Source: Halomonas shengliensis
Lineage (GTDB): Bacteria; Pseudomonadota; Gammaproteobacteria; Pseudomonadales; Halomonadaceae
Direction: 5' to 3'
Length of the DNA: 64,000 nt
Assembly (NCBI RefSeq): GCF_900104135.1
Contig: NZ_FNIV01000003.1
Location: forward strand, 248,001-312,000
In this document: positions 38,909-47,278 of the stretch, piece by piece
How the letters are laid out: every line of letters begins with the position of its first letter
How positions within the stretch are numbered: position 1 is the stretch's first letter
Notes under the pieces: generated by a model
The model's input: only the letters and a program-made list of their open reading frames with translations
What the model was told of the DNA's origin: nothing
The model's database searches: none
Translations under genes and position numbers: made by a program

Positions 38909-39490
38909 TCACCCTGCGCCGGGCGTGGGAGAAACCTCCAACTCCTGGCGTACCGACACCCATAGCCGGTGAAACTCGCCCTCCAGGGCGGAATACTCCG
39001 CCTCCAGCCAGGGCAGCAGCTCGGCGAGGCGGTTGGGGCCGGTGAGGCGTCGGCCGATGCCGTCGATGGCACGGCAGGTGAAGGGGAAGTCGGCGTAGCG
39101 ACGCAGCCAGTCCTGCTCGACCAGCGGCGGCACCATGGGGGCGAGGCGAGCGGGTGCCGAGCGCGCCGCCAGCAGACGGTAGGTGCGCTCCACCAGACGA
39201 TCCCCGGCGTCATGCAAGATCAGCTCCCGGGCCACGAAGTGGTCCCACACCAGATCCAGGGCGATGCCCATCACCCGACGCCCGCCGGGCGGTGAGCGCG
39301 TCAGGATCTGCCGAGTGACGGGGTGGCCGTCGACATAGGCATCGACGCGCCGATGGTGACGGATGCCACACGCCACCCCCATGGGCCAGTCACTCAGGTC
39401 ACTGCCCTTCACCCCATCGGCGATCAGGTTGCCGTAGAGGAAGTCGTCATCCCCGCCGCGGGCAAGCCAGGCATGGGCCAGGAAGTTCAC
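38909..39490 (-). CDS. acpH: Acyl carrier protein phosphodiesterase
   Basis: A 193-residue AcpH-family protein that removes the 4'-phosphopantetheine arm from acyl carrier protein. The family's start MNFLAHAWLA, then GNLIADGVKGSD, GIRHHRRVDAYVDGHP and ALDLVWDHFVAREL, carry the His and Asp residues of its HD-like metal site. It is the last gene after tusDCBE, eight bases beyond the tusE stop, and converges on moeA with two bases between stops. Confidence 0.9.
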   Translation of the reverse strand: MNFLAHAWLARGGDDDFLYGNLIADGVKGSDLSDWPMGVACGIRHHRRVDAYVDGHPVTRQILTRSPPGGRRVMGIALDLVWDHFVARELILHDAGDRLVERTYRLLAARSAPARLAPMVPPLVEQDWLRRYADFPFTCRAIDGIGRRLTGPNRLAELLPWLEAEYSALEGEFHRLWVSVRQELEVSPTPGAG

Positions 39491-39497
39491 CGGCGCC

Positions 39498-39851
39498 TCA
39501 CAGGCAGTTGGTGGGCTTGGGCAGCCCCGCCAGGCGAGCCCCTACCTTGGCAGGACTTCCCGGGAAGAGGCGCATCAGATGGATCGAGCGCCCCTTCTCC
39601 GGCCCCAGCGCCTGGCCCACCGCCTTGACCAGGGGGCGCATGGCGGGGGCCTGCTCGAAGCGTGCATAGAAGTCGCGCAATACCCGGATCACCTCCCAGT
39701 GCGCCTCGGTGAGGGCGATGCCCTCCTCGGCGGCAAGCGCCTCGGCGACGGTCTCGGACCAGTCGTGCCTGTTGACGAGGTAGCCCTCAGGGTCCAGAGG
39801 GATTTGGGTTTCTGCCACAGAGAGATAACGGTATATTTCTGTGCTCGCCAT
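39498..39851 (-). CDS. tusE: Sulfur relay protein TusE (DsrC family)
   Basis: A 117-residue DsrC-fold protein that takes persulfide sulfur from TusBCD and hands it to MnmA for 2-thiouridine in tRNA. The functional Cys116 lies in the conserved end LPKPTNCL. LDPEGYLVNRHDWSE and LTEAHWEVIRVLRDFYARF are family signatures. It lacks the second cysteine of dissimilatory DsrC, fitting the tRNA thiolation role. The start overlaps the tusB stop (ATGA). Confidence 0.93.
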   Translation of the reverse strand: MASTEIYRYLSVAETQIPLDPEGYLVNRHDWSETVAEALAAEEGIALTEAHWEVIRVLRDFYARFEQAPAMRPLVKAVGQALGPEKGRSIHLMRLFPGSPAKVGARLAGLPKPTNCL

Positions 39852-40138
39852 CAGTACCAGCTCACCGTGCGCTCACACGCTTCGGTCAGGGCCACGAAGC
39901 CCTCGACGTCCACGACCTGGATGCCATCGGCGTGACGACCGAGCAGCCCACGCGCCTCCAGGTCCTCATGCAGGGCGTACAGACGCCCTTCCACCCCCGG
40001 GAAGGCGGCACGCTGAGCCGGCAAGGCCCCGATCACTCCGTCCTCGATCAGCAACAGGCGATCCGCGGGCCCCAAGGCCGATAGCGCCTGGCGGCAGGCA
40101 GGCGTGTCCGGTGCGCGATTGAGTATATGCAGCAGCAT
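39851..40138 (-). CDS. tusB: Sulfur relay protein TusB
   Basis: A 95-residue TusB/DsrH-family subunit, starting MLLHILNRAPDTPACRQAL with the central DRLLLIEDGVIGAL typical of the family. It forms the TusBCD heterohexamer. It sits between tusC and tusE and overlaps tusE by ATGA. The ATG at 40138 gives the expected family length; longer in-frame extensions run into tusC. Confidence 0.88.
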   Translation of the reverse strand: MLLHILNRAPDTPACRQALSALGPADRLLLIEDGVIGALPAQRAAFPGVEGRLYALHEDLEARGLLGRHADGIQVVDVEGFVALTEACERTVSWY

Positions 40139-40148
40139 GGTCGACTCG

Positions 40149-40523
40149 TCAGAAGTTAAGTACCAGGGAGTGGGCGGCCAGCTCCTCGGCCATCTCGGTG
40201 GCACCCACGGGGCGTGCCGGCAGGAGCAGCATCGACGCATCGAGGCCATAGTCGCGAAGCGCCCTCTCCTCCACCAGTAGCCGGTCGATATCATACATCT
40301 CCAGCATGGCCAGGGTCGGTGCCGTGCCCTTCTGCCCCATTGGTCCCACACCCTGCCCTTCGAGCAGTGCCAGCGCGCCTTCACCCAGGAAGAGCAGCGT
40401 CACGCGTCGCTCGAAGGCCGCCGCCACCAGGGCCGCATCCAGCCCCTCACGCAGCCAGCTCGAGCCGTGGGGCGCGTGGCGCAGGATCACCAGCAGGTCG
40501 CCGTGGTGCGTCTCGTCGTGCAT
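40149..40523 (-). CDS. tusC: Sulfur relay protein TusC
   Basis: A 124-residue TusC/DsrF-family subunit of the sulfur relay complex. Recognisable parts are LLVILRHAPHGSSWLREGLDAALVAAAF and RRVTLLFLGEGAL. It has the DsrE-like fold without a conserved catalytic cysteine. It lies ten bases after tusD and ten before tusB, so it is clearly part of the operon. Confidence 0.9.
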   Translation of the reverse strand: MHDETHHGDLLVILRHAPHGSSWLREGLDAALVAAAFERRVTLLFLGEGALALLEGQGVGPMGQKGTAPTLAMLEMYDIDRLLVEERALRDYGLDASMLLLPARPVGATEMAEELAAHSLVLNF

Positions 40524-40533
40524 CGCTGGGCTC

Positions 40534-40926
40534 CTAGGGTCCGAAGGTGATCAGGCGGTCGCAGCGCAGTCCCAGGTCGACCAACTGGCCGAGCCCCGTG
40601 AGCTCGAACGGAGCCTCGACGCTGGCGCCCTGCTTGCCATGGCGGCGAGCCTCGCGCTCGTCGAGCAGGCCGCGGCGCAGGGCGGCGGCGATGCAGACCT
40701 GAAGGGGCACCCCATGGGCCTCGCCGAGGGCCGCCCAGCCGTCGACGAGATGGGGCTCGTCTTGGGGCGGCGCCGCCAGGCGCGCGGCGTTATGCACGCC
40801 CTCATGGTAGAAGAACACCCCCTCGAGGGTATGCCCTCTCGCCAGCAGCGCTCGAGCGAAGCGCAGCGCCGAGTGAGATGCCTGGTGGCTGTAGGGGGCC
40901 GCGAGCAGCAGGATGGCATAGCGCAT
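40534..40926 (-). CDS. tusD: Sulfurtransferase TusD
   Basis: A 130-residue TusD/DsrE-family subunit that receives sulfur from TusA. The active cysteine is Cys78 in GVPLQVCIAAALRRG. The start AILLLAAPYSHQASHSALRFA matches the family. It leads the tusDCBE-acpH block. A strong hairpin separates it from yccA upstream, so some transcription may stop before it. Confidence 0.92.
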   Translation of the reverse strand: MRYAILLLAAPYSHQASHSALRFARALLARGHTLEGVFFYHEGVHNAARLAAPPQDEPHLVDGWAALGEAHGVPLQVCIAAALRRGLLDEREARRHGKQGASVEAPFELTGLGQLVDLGLRCDRLITFGP

Positions 40927-40958
40927 CCGGGGTCTCCTGCGGAAGTGGCCTGCAAACA

Positions 40959-40986
40959 GGCTGGCCCCGCCGAGGCGGGGCCAGCC
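40959..40986 (-). terminator. Hairpin between yccA and tusD
   Basis: A perfect 13-bp inverted repeat GGCTGGCCCCGCC/GGCGGGGCCAGCC with a 2-base centre lies in the gap after yccA. There is no U-run, so it may be an attenuating or mRNA-stabilising structure rather than a full terminator. Confidence 0.6.
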
Positions 40987-41011
40987 GGATCATCACGATC
41001 GAGGTCGATCG

Positions 41012-41686
41012 TCAGTCGCTGCTCATGATGCCCAGCAGGGAGAGCAGGCTGACAAAGAGGTTGTAGATCGACACATAGAGGGTGACGGTGGCAAGGATGT
41101 AGTTGGTCTCACCGGCCCGGTGAACGATCTCGCTGGTCTGGTAGAGGATCGCCGCCGAGGAGAACAGCACGAAGCCGGCTGACACCATCAGCATCAGGGC
41201 GGGAATCTGGAAGAAAATGCCCGCCAACATGGCCAGGATCAGCACGATGGCACCGGCCATCAGGAAGTTGGCCAGGAAGCTGAAATCCTTCTTGGTGATC
41301 AGCGCCACGGCGGAGAGGCCGATAAAGGTCAGGCCGGTCATGGCCAGGGCGTTCATCACCAGGGCCGCGCCATTGGGCAGTGCCAGGTAGGCGTTGAGGA
41401 TCGGCCCCAGGGTGAAGCCCATGAAGCCGGTGAAGGCGAAGGTCGTCAGCAGGCCCATGGCGGAGTGGGCGGTCTTGTGGACCAGGAACATCAGACCGTA
41501 AGCGCCGATGAAGAACACGAGGATGTTCATGCGCTCGATGCCCATCGCCATAGCGGCACCGGCGGTCACTGCCGAGAAGAGCAGTGTCATGGCCAGCAGG
41601 CCATAGGTGTTGCGCAGCACCTTGTTGGTACTGGCAACCCGGGTCTGGGTCTCCTGGCGGGTCACATGTGACTCTTGATAGGCCAT
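41012..41686 (-). CDS. yccA: Bax inhibitor-1/YccA-family membrane protein
   Basis: A 224-residue protein with seven hydrophobic helices and the BI-1 family signatures TAHSAMGLLTTFAFTGFMGFTLGP and ALYVSIYNLFVSLLSLLG. E. coli YccA modulates the FtsH protease at the inner membrane, and related proteins leak calcium. The N-terminal 20 residues are soluble. It lies upstream of tusDCBE, an arrangement shared with Pseudomonas. GGGAG lies ten bases before the ATG. Confidence 0.92.
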   Translation of the reverse strand: MAYQESHVTRQETQTRVASTNKVLRNTYGLLAMTLLFSAVTAGAAMAMGIERMNILVFFIGAYGLMFLVHKTAHSAMGLLTTFAFTGFMGFTLGPILNAYLALPNGAALVMNALAMTGLTFIGLSAVALITKKDFSFLANFLMAGAIVLILAMLAGIFFQIPALMLMVSAGFVLFSSAAILYQTSEIVHRAGETNYILATVTLYVSIYNLFVSLLSLLGIMSSD

Positions 41687-41778
41687 TGAACCGTTGCTCC
41701 CTGTCGTTGGTAGATCGTGCCAATTGACCTAGGATGCCGCCTCGAAGTTCCCCGCGCAAGAGCCTGACCCGGCAGGAC

Positions 41779-42240
41779 TCAACGCTGATTCTTCCCTGCG
41801 GCCTCCTCCAGAAGGGCCTCGGCCACCCGCGCCGCGGTGCTGCAGACGTCGCTGCCTGCCGCCTCGAGGCCGTCACGATCCAGCCACACCAGCTCGGTGG
41901 CATCGCTGGCGGCGCCCTCCACGCCCCCCTGCCAGGCCATGCGCAGCACGATGATCACGTAATGGCTGCGCAGGCTGCCGTCCGCCTCATGGTCGAAGAG
42001 GTCGATCGCGGTGACCACCTCGCCGGCCTCGGCGCGCAGCCCCGTCTCCTCGAGAAGCTCACGCTTCGCCGCCGCCTGGAGGGTCTCGCCGGGTTCCACC
42101 TTGCCGCCCGGCAGGGCCAGGCGACCGGCGTTGGGGGCATGGGCGCGACGCACCATCAGGATATGCTCGTTCCAGAGCAGCGCGGTGGAGACCGCCGGGA
42201 TAGGGCGGGACGGGACGTTGGAGGCGTCGGTATTCGGCAT
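41779..42240 (-). CDS. Nudix hydrolase
   Basis: A 153-residue Nudix protein. The Nudix box is intact, from GGKVEPGETLQAAAKRELLEE into TGL, with the metal-binding glutamates. The substrate cannot be set from the sequence; the size and ALLWNEHILMVRRA start fit small ADP-ribose or nucleotide pyrophosphatases. The C-terminal 30 residues are helical and Ala/Glu-rich. It is transcribed in the same direction as yccA, with about 90 bases between them, and lies downstream of the tRNA-Ser terminator. Confidence 0.85.
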   Translation of the reverse strand: MPNTDASNVPSRPIPAVSTALLWNEHILMVRRAHAPNAGRLALPGGKVEPGETLQAAAKRELLEETGLRAEAGEVVTAIDLFDHEADGSLRSHYVIIVLRMAWQGGVEGAASDATELVWLDRDGLEAAGSDVCSTAARVAEALLEEAAGKNQR

Positions 42241-42337
42241 GGTCGACTCTCGGCGGCGGGGATGCCTCTACTCTGCGAGCTCGACTCGAGGCTGGCAAGT
42301 CGCCTCGCCAAGGTGGGGTAGGATGGTGCATAAACGC

Positions 42338-42365
42338 GAAAACCAGCCGCAAGGGGCTGGTTTTC
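42338..42365 (-). terminator. Intrinsic terminator of tRNA-Ser
   Basis: On the minus strand an 11-bp stem (GAAAACCAGCC and its complement) lies ten bases after the encoded CCA and ends in TTTTC. Confidence 0.82.
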
Positions 42366-42374
42366 TTGAAGAAG

Positions 42375-42464
42375 TGGCGGAGGGACAGGGATTCGAACCC
42401 TGGAAGGGCGTTAACCCTTGCCGGTTTTCAAGACCGGTGCATTCAACCGCTCTGCCATCCCTCC
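42375..42464 (-). tRNA. tRNA-Ser (anticodon UGA)
   Basis: This 90-base tRNA has acceptor strands GGAGGGA at the 5' end and TCCCTCC at the 3' end, an encoded terminal GCCA, anticodon loop CTTGAAA giving UGA, a T arm around GGTTCGAATCC, and the long variable arm (AAGGGTTAACGCCCTT) typical of class II serine tRNAs. It has its own promoter and terminator. There is no attL-like duplication beside it. Confidence 0.96.
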
Positions 42465-42479
42465 GGCTCACGGCGATGC

Positions 42480-42507
42480 ATATTACCAGCTCTGCCGTGT
42501 GGGTCAA
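42480..42507 (-). promoter_or_regulatory. Sigma-70 promoter of tRNA-Ser
   Basis: On the minus strand TTGACC (42502-42507) and TAATAT (42480-42485) are 16 bases apart. They are placed so that transcription starts about eight bases before the tRNA. Confidence 0.7.
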
Positions 42508-42539
42508 GAGCGGCGTGCGATCAAGACGTTAGCCGCGGT

Positions 42540-44246
42540 TCAATAGAGCCGCAGGCCGACCCGGGTGACACGGTTGCCCTCCATCTCGCTGACCACCCAG
42601 TGGATGCCATGCCAGTCGACATCATCGCCCACCACCGGGTGGCCGCCGACGCGCAGCGCCACGAACTCGCCCAGGGTCATATCGCGTTCGCCGGGGCTCA
42701 GGGTCAGCCCGTAGGCCTCGGCGACCTCCTGCATCCTCGCCTCCCCATCGAAGGTGAAGGTGCCGAAGAAGGCGCGTTCCTGCTTGAGCTTGGCCTCGCC
42801 ATTGAACAGCCGGTTGAGCGCCGGGAGGTCCTCGCTGCGCCCGATGACACAGAGCACGTCGCCAAGCTGCAGGCGTGTACTGCCCTTGGGGTGGAGCATG
42901 GCATGCTCGCGGAAGAGCGCCGAGATCAGCGCCCCGGAGGGAAAGCGCAGCAGGCGGATGGGCACGTCGGCCAGGTCCTGGTTCTCCACCCGGTAGACGA
43001 ACATCTCGTAGTCGTTCTCGGGCAGGATGCCCAGTGGGCCACGATGGTTGGGTGACACGGAGCTCGGCATCAGCACCTTCGTCCAGCGCGCCATCACCGA
43101 GAGCGTGCTGCCCTGCACCAGCAGCGACAGCAGCACCACCGCGAAGGCCACGTTGAAGTAGAGGGCTGCATCCTCCACCCCACCGATCACCGGGAAGATC
43201 GCCAGCACGATGGGCACCGCGCCGCGCAGCCCCACCCAGGAGATGAAGCCGATCTCGCGCCAGCGAAACTTGAAGAAGGGCTTGAGCGCCACGACCACGG
43301 CGATGGGACGCGCCACGAAGATCAGTACCAGGCCGACCATCCCGGCCGGAAGCAGGTAGTCGACCAGGTCCGTCGGCGTGACCAGCAGCCCCAGCACCAG
43401 GAAGAGGCCGATCTGACTGAGCCACGCCAGGCCGTCATGGACCGGCAGGATAAAGTTCAGGTGGCGCCCCTTCTGGTTGCCGATCATCAGACCGGCCAGG
43501 TAGATCGCCAGGAAGCCGCTGCCGCCCAGCAGGCTGGTCAGCCCGAAGATGCAGAAGCCGAGCGCCAGGGCGAGCAGCGAGTAGAGGCCCGGAGCCAGGT
43601 CGACCCAGCGCAGCAGCCGCGCGCTCAGCCAGCCTCCGCCGAGGCCAAGGGCAACCCCCAGGCCGAACTGTTCCACCAGCAGCAGGAGCGTATCGAGCGG
43701 CCCCCCCACTTCACCGGCCAGCAAGGAGACCAGCACCAGGGTGAGGAAGATCGCCATCGGATCGTTGGTGCCCGACTCGATCTCCAGGGTCGCCCCGACC
43801 CGTTCGTTGAGGTTGAGGCCCCGGCCACTGAGCATCGAGAACACTGCCGCGGCATCCGTGGAGCCCACGATCGCCCCCACCAGCAGCCCCTGCACCAGGG
43901 AGAGGTCGAAGACCCACATGGCGAAGACACCGACCAGGCCACTGGTGATGAACACCCCCACCGAGGCGAGCGTCAGGGCGGGCCGAAAGGCGACGCGAAA
44001 GGTCTTGAGCCGCGTGCGCAGGCCGCCATCCAGCAGGATCATGGCCAACGCCAGATGCCCGATGACAAAGGCCAACGAATAATTGTCGAATTCGATGCCG
44101 AGGATGCCCTGCTCGCCCGCCAGCATGCCGAGACCGAGGAAGATCAGCAGGAGTGGCAAGCCCACCAGGCTAGAGAGGCGACTGCCCAGCACGCTCAGCG
44201 CGATGAGCAGGCCACTAAGAATGAAAAGGGTGTTGATGACGTCCAT
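42540..44246 (-). CDS. cvrA: K+/H+ antiporter (CvrA/NhaP2 type)
   Basis: A 568-residue CPA1 antiporter. About 12 membrane helices (residues 1-385) include a conserved acidic motif in GSTDAAAVFSMLSGRG and ESGTNDPMAIFLTL. They are followed by a TrkA-C domain (about 400-485) and a C-terminal CorC/HlyC-like domain. This three-part layout matches E. coli CvrA (NhaP2), which exports K+ for volume and pH control. GGATGCC precedes the ATG. It is divergent from an orphan binding-protein gene. In a halophile this would help K+ balance. Confidence 0.9.
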   Translation of the reverse strand: MDVINTLFILSGLLIALSVLGSRLSSLVGLPLLLIFLGLGMLAGEQGILGIEFDNYSLAFVIGHLALAMILLDGGLRTRLKTFRVAFRPALTLASVGVFITSGLVGVFAMWVFDLSLVQGLLVGAIVGSTDAAAVFSMLSGRGLNLNERVGATLEIESGTNDPMAIFLTLVLVSLLAGEVGGPLDTLLLLVEQFGLGVALGLGGGWLSARLLRWVDLAPGLYSLLALALGFCIFGLTSLLGGSGFLAIYLAGLMIGNQKGRHLNFILPVHDGLAWLSQIGLFLVLGLLVTPTDLVDYLLPAGMVGLVLIFVARPIAVVVALKPFFKFRWREIGFISWVGLRGAVPIVLAIFPVIGGVEDAALYFNVAFAVVLLSLLVQGSTLSVMARWTKVLMPSSVSPNHRGPLGILPENDYEMFVYRVENQDLADVPIRLLRFPSGALISALFREHAMLHPKGSTRLQLGDVLCVIGRSEDLPALNRLFNGEAKLKQERAFFGTFTFDGEARMQEVAEAYGLTLSPGERDMTLGEFVALRVGGHPVVGDDVDWHGIHWVVSEMEGNRVTRVGLRLY

Positions 44247-44389
44247 GGCATCCTCTCGATGGCAATGGTGGCATTATCGCATGCGGCCCATGGCGGCGCG
44301 ATGTCGGCCGGCGCGACTGGTCAGCCAACGGACGCCGCGGATACACTTGCCGCCGGCCTGCGTCATCGTCTTCGCCACGGAGCCTGCGA

Positions 44390-45610
44390 ATGCCCCACCC
44401 TGCCGCCGATGCCTGCGGGCGACGAACGCGACTCGCCCCGCTGCTTGTCGCGCTGTTGCTGTCGTCGCTCTCCCCCGCTTGGGCCGAGACCGAGGCCGCC
44501 CTCGAGGCGCCGCCGCCGCTGACCCTGGACAGCGAGGTCATGGTCCCCGACCTGGGCCCCTCGCCAGGCGACGAAACAGCGCCGGCGGATGACGCCACGG
44601 AGACCTCCGCGGCACAAGCCACCCTGCCCGCCTCACCGTCGCCGAACGCCGAAGAGGGGGCGCCGGTGGCGGAGGTGCCAAGCGTCGTCCACGCCCCTCC
44701 GGAACCCCTCGAGCCACCGCCACTCGACACCCTGACCATCATGCTCGACTGGTACCCGAGCCTCCATCAGGCCCCCCTGCTGCTGGCCGCCGGCAACGGC
44801 CTGCCTCGGCGTGAGGGGCTCAGCCTCGAGATCCAGCGCCCGGCGGATCCCGCCGCCCCGCTGCGCCTGCTCGGTGCCGGCCTGGTCGACCTCGCCCTCA
44901 CCCACCAGCCGCAGCTGCACCTGCAGGTGGCGCGCGGCAAGCCGCTGGTGCGCGTGGCCACCCTGGTGGATACCCCCCTGGCGGGGCTGGTGATGCGCGA
45001 GTCACGCGCCGGCCGGGGTCCCGAGTCGCTGGCCGGGCGGCGCCTGGGCGTCGCGACCGAAGCAGCACGGGACCTGCTGCTGCCGGCCCTGCTCCTTCCC
45101 CATGGCATCGCCGTCGACGAGGTCGCCCTCGCCGAGACCGGCTTCACCCTGGCTACCGCCCTGTCCGAGCAGGACCTGGACGGGGTGATCACCCCCGTGC
45201 GCCTCGCCCTGCCTCGTCAACTAGCGGATCGCGGCGTGGCCACCCGGCTGTTCCGGCTGGAGGAGCACGGCGTGCCGGTGCACGACGGCCTGATCCTGGT
45301 CGCCAATCGCGATCGACTCGCCCGCCTGCGCGGCCCCCTCGACGAGCTGGTGGCAATCCTGCGCGACACCACGCTATGGATGATCGAGGAACCGGACGCG
45401 GCCTGGGACAAGCTGGTGGCGCTGGAGCCCACCCTCGACACGCCCGCCAACCGCGACGCCTGGCCGGCGGTGCTGATGCGCCTGAGCGCCCAGCCGGCGG
45501 CGCTGGATGCGGGGCGCTACCGGCGCATGGAAGCGCTGCTCCAGGAGCAGGGGGTGATCGAGGCTCCCCACCCACTGGAACAACTGGCGGTGGACCTCGG
45601 CGCCGAGTGA
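44390..45610 (+). CDS. NMT1/THI5-like ABC substrate-binding protein with long linker
   Basis: A 406-residue secreted protein. The signal peptide is residues 1-33 (ending SPAWAE). About 75 Pro/Ala/Glu-rich residues follow, then an NMT1/THI5-like type II binding fold from LDTLTIMLDWYPSLHQAPL onward. The LDW and LGAGLVDLALTHQPQ segments resemble pyrimidine-precursor and riboflavin or sulfonate binders. No permease or ATPase gene is nearby, so it is an orphan component or acts with a distant transporter. GGAG lies eight bases upstream. Confidence 0.8.
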   Translation: MPHPAADACGRRTRLAPLLVALLLSSLSPAWAETEAALEAPPPLTLDSEVMVPDLGPSPGDETAPADDATETSAAQATLPASPSPNAEEGAPVAEVPSVVHAPPEPLEPPPLDTLTIMLDWYPSLHQAPLLLAAGNGLPRREGLSLEIQRPADPAAPLRLLGAGLVDLALTHQPQLHLQVARGKPLVRVATLVDTPLAGLVMRESRAGRGPESLAGRRLGVATEAARDLLLPALLLPHGIAVDEVALAETGFTLATALSEQDLDGVITPVRLALPRQLADRGVATRLFRLEEHGVPVHDGLILVANRDRLARLRGPLDELVAILRDTTLWMIEEPDAAWDKLVALEPTLDTPANRDAWPAVLMRLSAQPAALDAGRYRRMEALLQEQGVIEAPHPLEQLAVDLGAE

Positions 45611-45613
45611 GGC

Positions 45614-46399
45614 TCAGGCGCTGGCGTCGTGCCGCGCCAGGAAGGCGTCGATCGCCTCACGGAAGGCCTCGGGCTGCTCGGCGTGCAGCCAGTGGCCCGC
45701 CTCCAGAGTGACGATCTCGGCCTCGGGCAGCACCCGGCGCAGGGCCGGCAGGTGCTCATCGTCCACGTAGTGGGAGGCGCTACCGCGCAGCACCAGGGTG
45801 GGGCCCGCGAAGGGCTCGTGGCCCGCCGGTTCGCCCATGATCGACTCGTAGTCGGCCTGGATCTCGTCGAGACCCAGGCACAGCGCGAGCACGTTGCCCT
45901 CGCCCCTCATCAGGTTGGTGGCCAGGAAGAGGCGCACCGGCTTCTCGGCGACGTGCTCGGCGAGCAGCGCATCGGCCTCGCGACGATTGGTCGGCGCTCC
46001 GGCCTCCACGCGACGCAGGGCGGCGAAGACGCTGTCGTGGTCGTGGCCGTAGGCCACCGGGGCGATATCGGCGACGATCAGCGAGGCGATGCGCTCGGGC
46101 GCCAGGCGCGCCAGGCTGATGGCGACCTTGCCGCCCATGGAGTGGCCCAGCAGGTGGCAGCGCGCGATCTCGAGCCGATCCAGCAGCGCCGCCACGTCCT
46201 CGGCCATCGCCGCGTAGCCCATCCCCTCGGCATGGGGCGAGCGGCCATGGTTGCGCAGGTCGACCGCAATCACTCGCCGCCGCCCCTCCCACGCCTTGAG
46301 GTGGGAGCGCCAGTTGTCGGCGCTGCCGAACAGGCCGTGGATCACCACCAGCGGCACGCCCTCGCCGCCGGTATCCAGATGGTTGAGCTCGATCGACAT
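45614..46399 (-). CDS. Alpha/beta hydrolase, YbfF-like esterase
   Basis: A 261-residue alpha/beta hydrolase. The oxyanion region is VVIHGLFGSADNW, the nucleophile Ser87 is in GHSMGG, the catalytic histidine is in EAGHWLHAEQP, and an Asp near 200 completes the triad. It resembles E. coli YbfF, which hydrolyses short acyl esters and acyl-CoA thioesters. ATG 46399 is preferred over the GTG three codons earlier because GAGG lies eight bases upstream. It lies 22 bases after the yhhQ-like gene on the same strand. Confidence 0.85.
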   Translation of the reverse strand: MSIELNHLDTGGEGVPLVVIHGLFGSADNWRSHLKAWEGRRRVIAVDLRNHGRSPHAEGMGYAAMAEDVAALLDRLEIARCHLLGHSMGGKVAISLARLAPERIASLIVADIAPVAYGHDHDSVFAALRRVEAGAPTNRREADALLAEHVAEKPVRLFLATNLMRGEGNVLALCLGLDEIQADYESIMGEPAGHEPFAGPTLVLRGSASHYVDDEHLPALRRVLPEAEIVTLEAGHWLHAEQPEAFREAIDAFLARHDASA

Positions 46400-46421
46400 G
46401 GGCAACACCTCGTTCAGGGGA

Positions 46422-47105
46422 TCAGGAGCGGGCGCGGGCCACCTCGGGCGCCACGTCCTCGCGGCCGGTGACGGCCACCAGCCGACGGCTCAGCCAGGCC
46501 AGCAGCACGCCATAGAGAGGCAGGAAGAAGAGCAGGCTGATGACCAGCTTGCAGACGTAGTCCACCGCGGCGATCTCCAGCCAGTTGGCCGCCATGAACG
46601 GGTCGGGGCTGCGGTGGAAGGCAATGGAGAAGAAGGCGAAGGTGTCGGCCAGGTTGCCGACCACCGTGGAGAGCGCCGGCGCTACCCACCAGGCGCGCAG
46701 GCGGCGCAGGCGATCGAAGACGTGGACGTCGAGCAGCTGCCCCAGCACGTAGGCCATGAAGCTGGCCACGGCGATGCGGGCGACGAACAGGTTCCACTCC
46801 CCCAGCGCCTCCAGCCCGGCGAAGCTGCCACGCGGAAAGATCACCGAGACGGCGTAGGAGATCGCCAGCGCCGGCAGCATCACCCGCATGATGATGGCCC
46901 GCGCCGGCTCCTTGCCGAACAGGCGCACGGTAAGGTCGGTGGCCAGGAAGATGAACGGGAAGCTGAAGGCACCCCAGGTGGTATGGAAGCCGAACAGGGT
47001 AAAGGGTAGCTGCACCAGATAGTTGCTGGCGGCGATGATGGCGATATGGAAGGTGATGAGCAGCGCCAGGCAGCGGCGATACTGTAGCGGGGAGAGCACG
47101 AACAT
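46422..47105 (-). CDS. yhhQ: Queuosine-precursor (preQ0/preQ1) transporter, YhhQ/VUT family
   Basis: A 227-residue membrane protein with six hydrophobic helices of the COG1738 family, which imports 7-deazaguanine precursors of queuosine. Family motifs are TFGAFSFPF-like GAFSFPFIFLATDLTVRLFGK and YVLGQLLDVHVFDRLR, then STVVGNLADTFAFFSIAF. AAGGA lies six bases before the ATG, and that ribosome site is part of a probable preQ1-I riboswitch, which supports the assignment. Confidence 0.92.
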   Translation of the reverse strand: MFVLSPLQYRRCLALLITFHIAIIAASNYLVQLPFTLFGFHTTWGAFSFPFIFLATDLTVRLFGKEPARAIIMRVMLPALAISYAVSVIFPRGSFAGLEALGEWNLFVARIAVASFMAYVLGQLLDVHVFDRLRRLRAWWVAPALSTVVGNLADTFAFFSIAFHRSPDPFMAANWLEIAAVDYVCKLVISLLFFLPLYGVLLAWLSRRLVAVTGREDVAPEVARARS

Positions 47106-47108
47106 CTC

Positions 47109-47144
47109 GGATCCTTTTTTGCGGGAGGGGTGAGGGAACCCTCT
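47109..47144 (-). promoter_or_regulatory. Probable preQ1-I riboswitch controlling yhhQ
   Basis: Minus strand, 5' to 3': AGAGGG, TTC, CCTCA, CCCCTC, CCGC, AAAAAA, GGATCC. GAGGG pairs with CCCTC as P1. An unpaired C precedes it at the ligand-contact position. The A-rich tail would lie in the P1 groove, and loop TCC can pair with GGA of the ribosome site to close the pseudoknot. This matches the class I preQ1 aptamer, known upstream of COG1738 genes. Ligand binding would hide AAGGA and lower transporter synthesis. Confidence 0.65.
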
Positions 47145-47228
47145 TGAACGTCGGGGCCGGCGGTCGCCGGCGCGGCGCATTATACGGGCTCGACCGCCGA
47201 CTGGCCATGCGCCCTGCCCCGCAAACAC

Positions 47229-47256
47229 GCCGCGCCGCCCCTAAGGGCGGCGCGGC
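47229..47256 (-). terminator. Hairpin after prpE
   Basis: A perfect 12-bp stem GCCGCGCCGCCC/GGGCGGCGCGGC with loop TTAG on the transcribed strand, 22 bases after the prpE stop. It lacks a U-run but is the only strong structure between prpE and yhhQ. Confidence 0.6.
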
Positions 47257-47278
47257 ATGAGGCAGACGGCAGGCAGGC

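Noticed and set aside
42375..42464. Integration site at tRNA-Ser
   Set aside because: No repeat of the tRNA 3' end and no integrase nearby; the recombinase lies 37 kb away.
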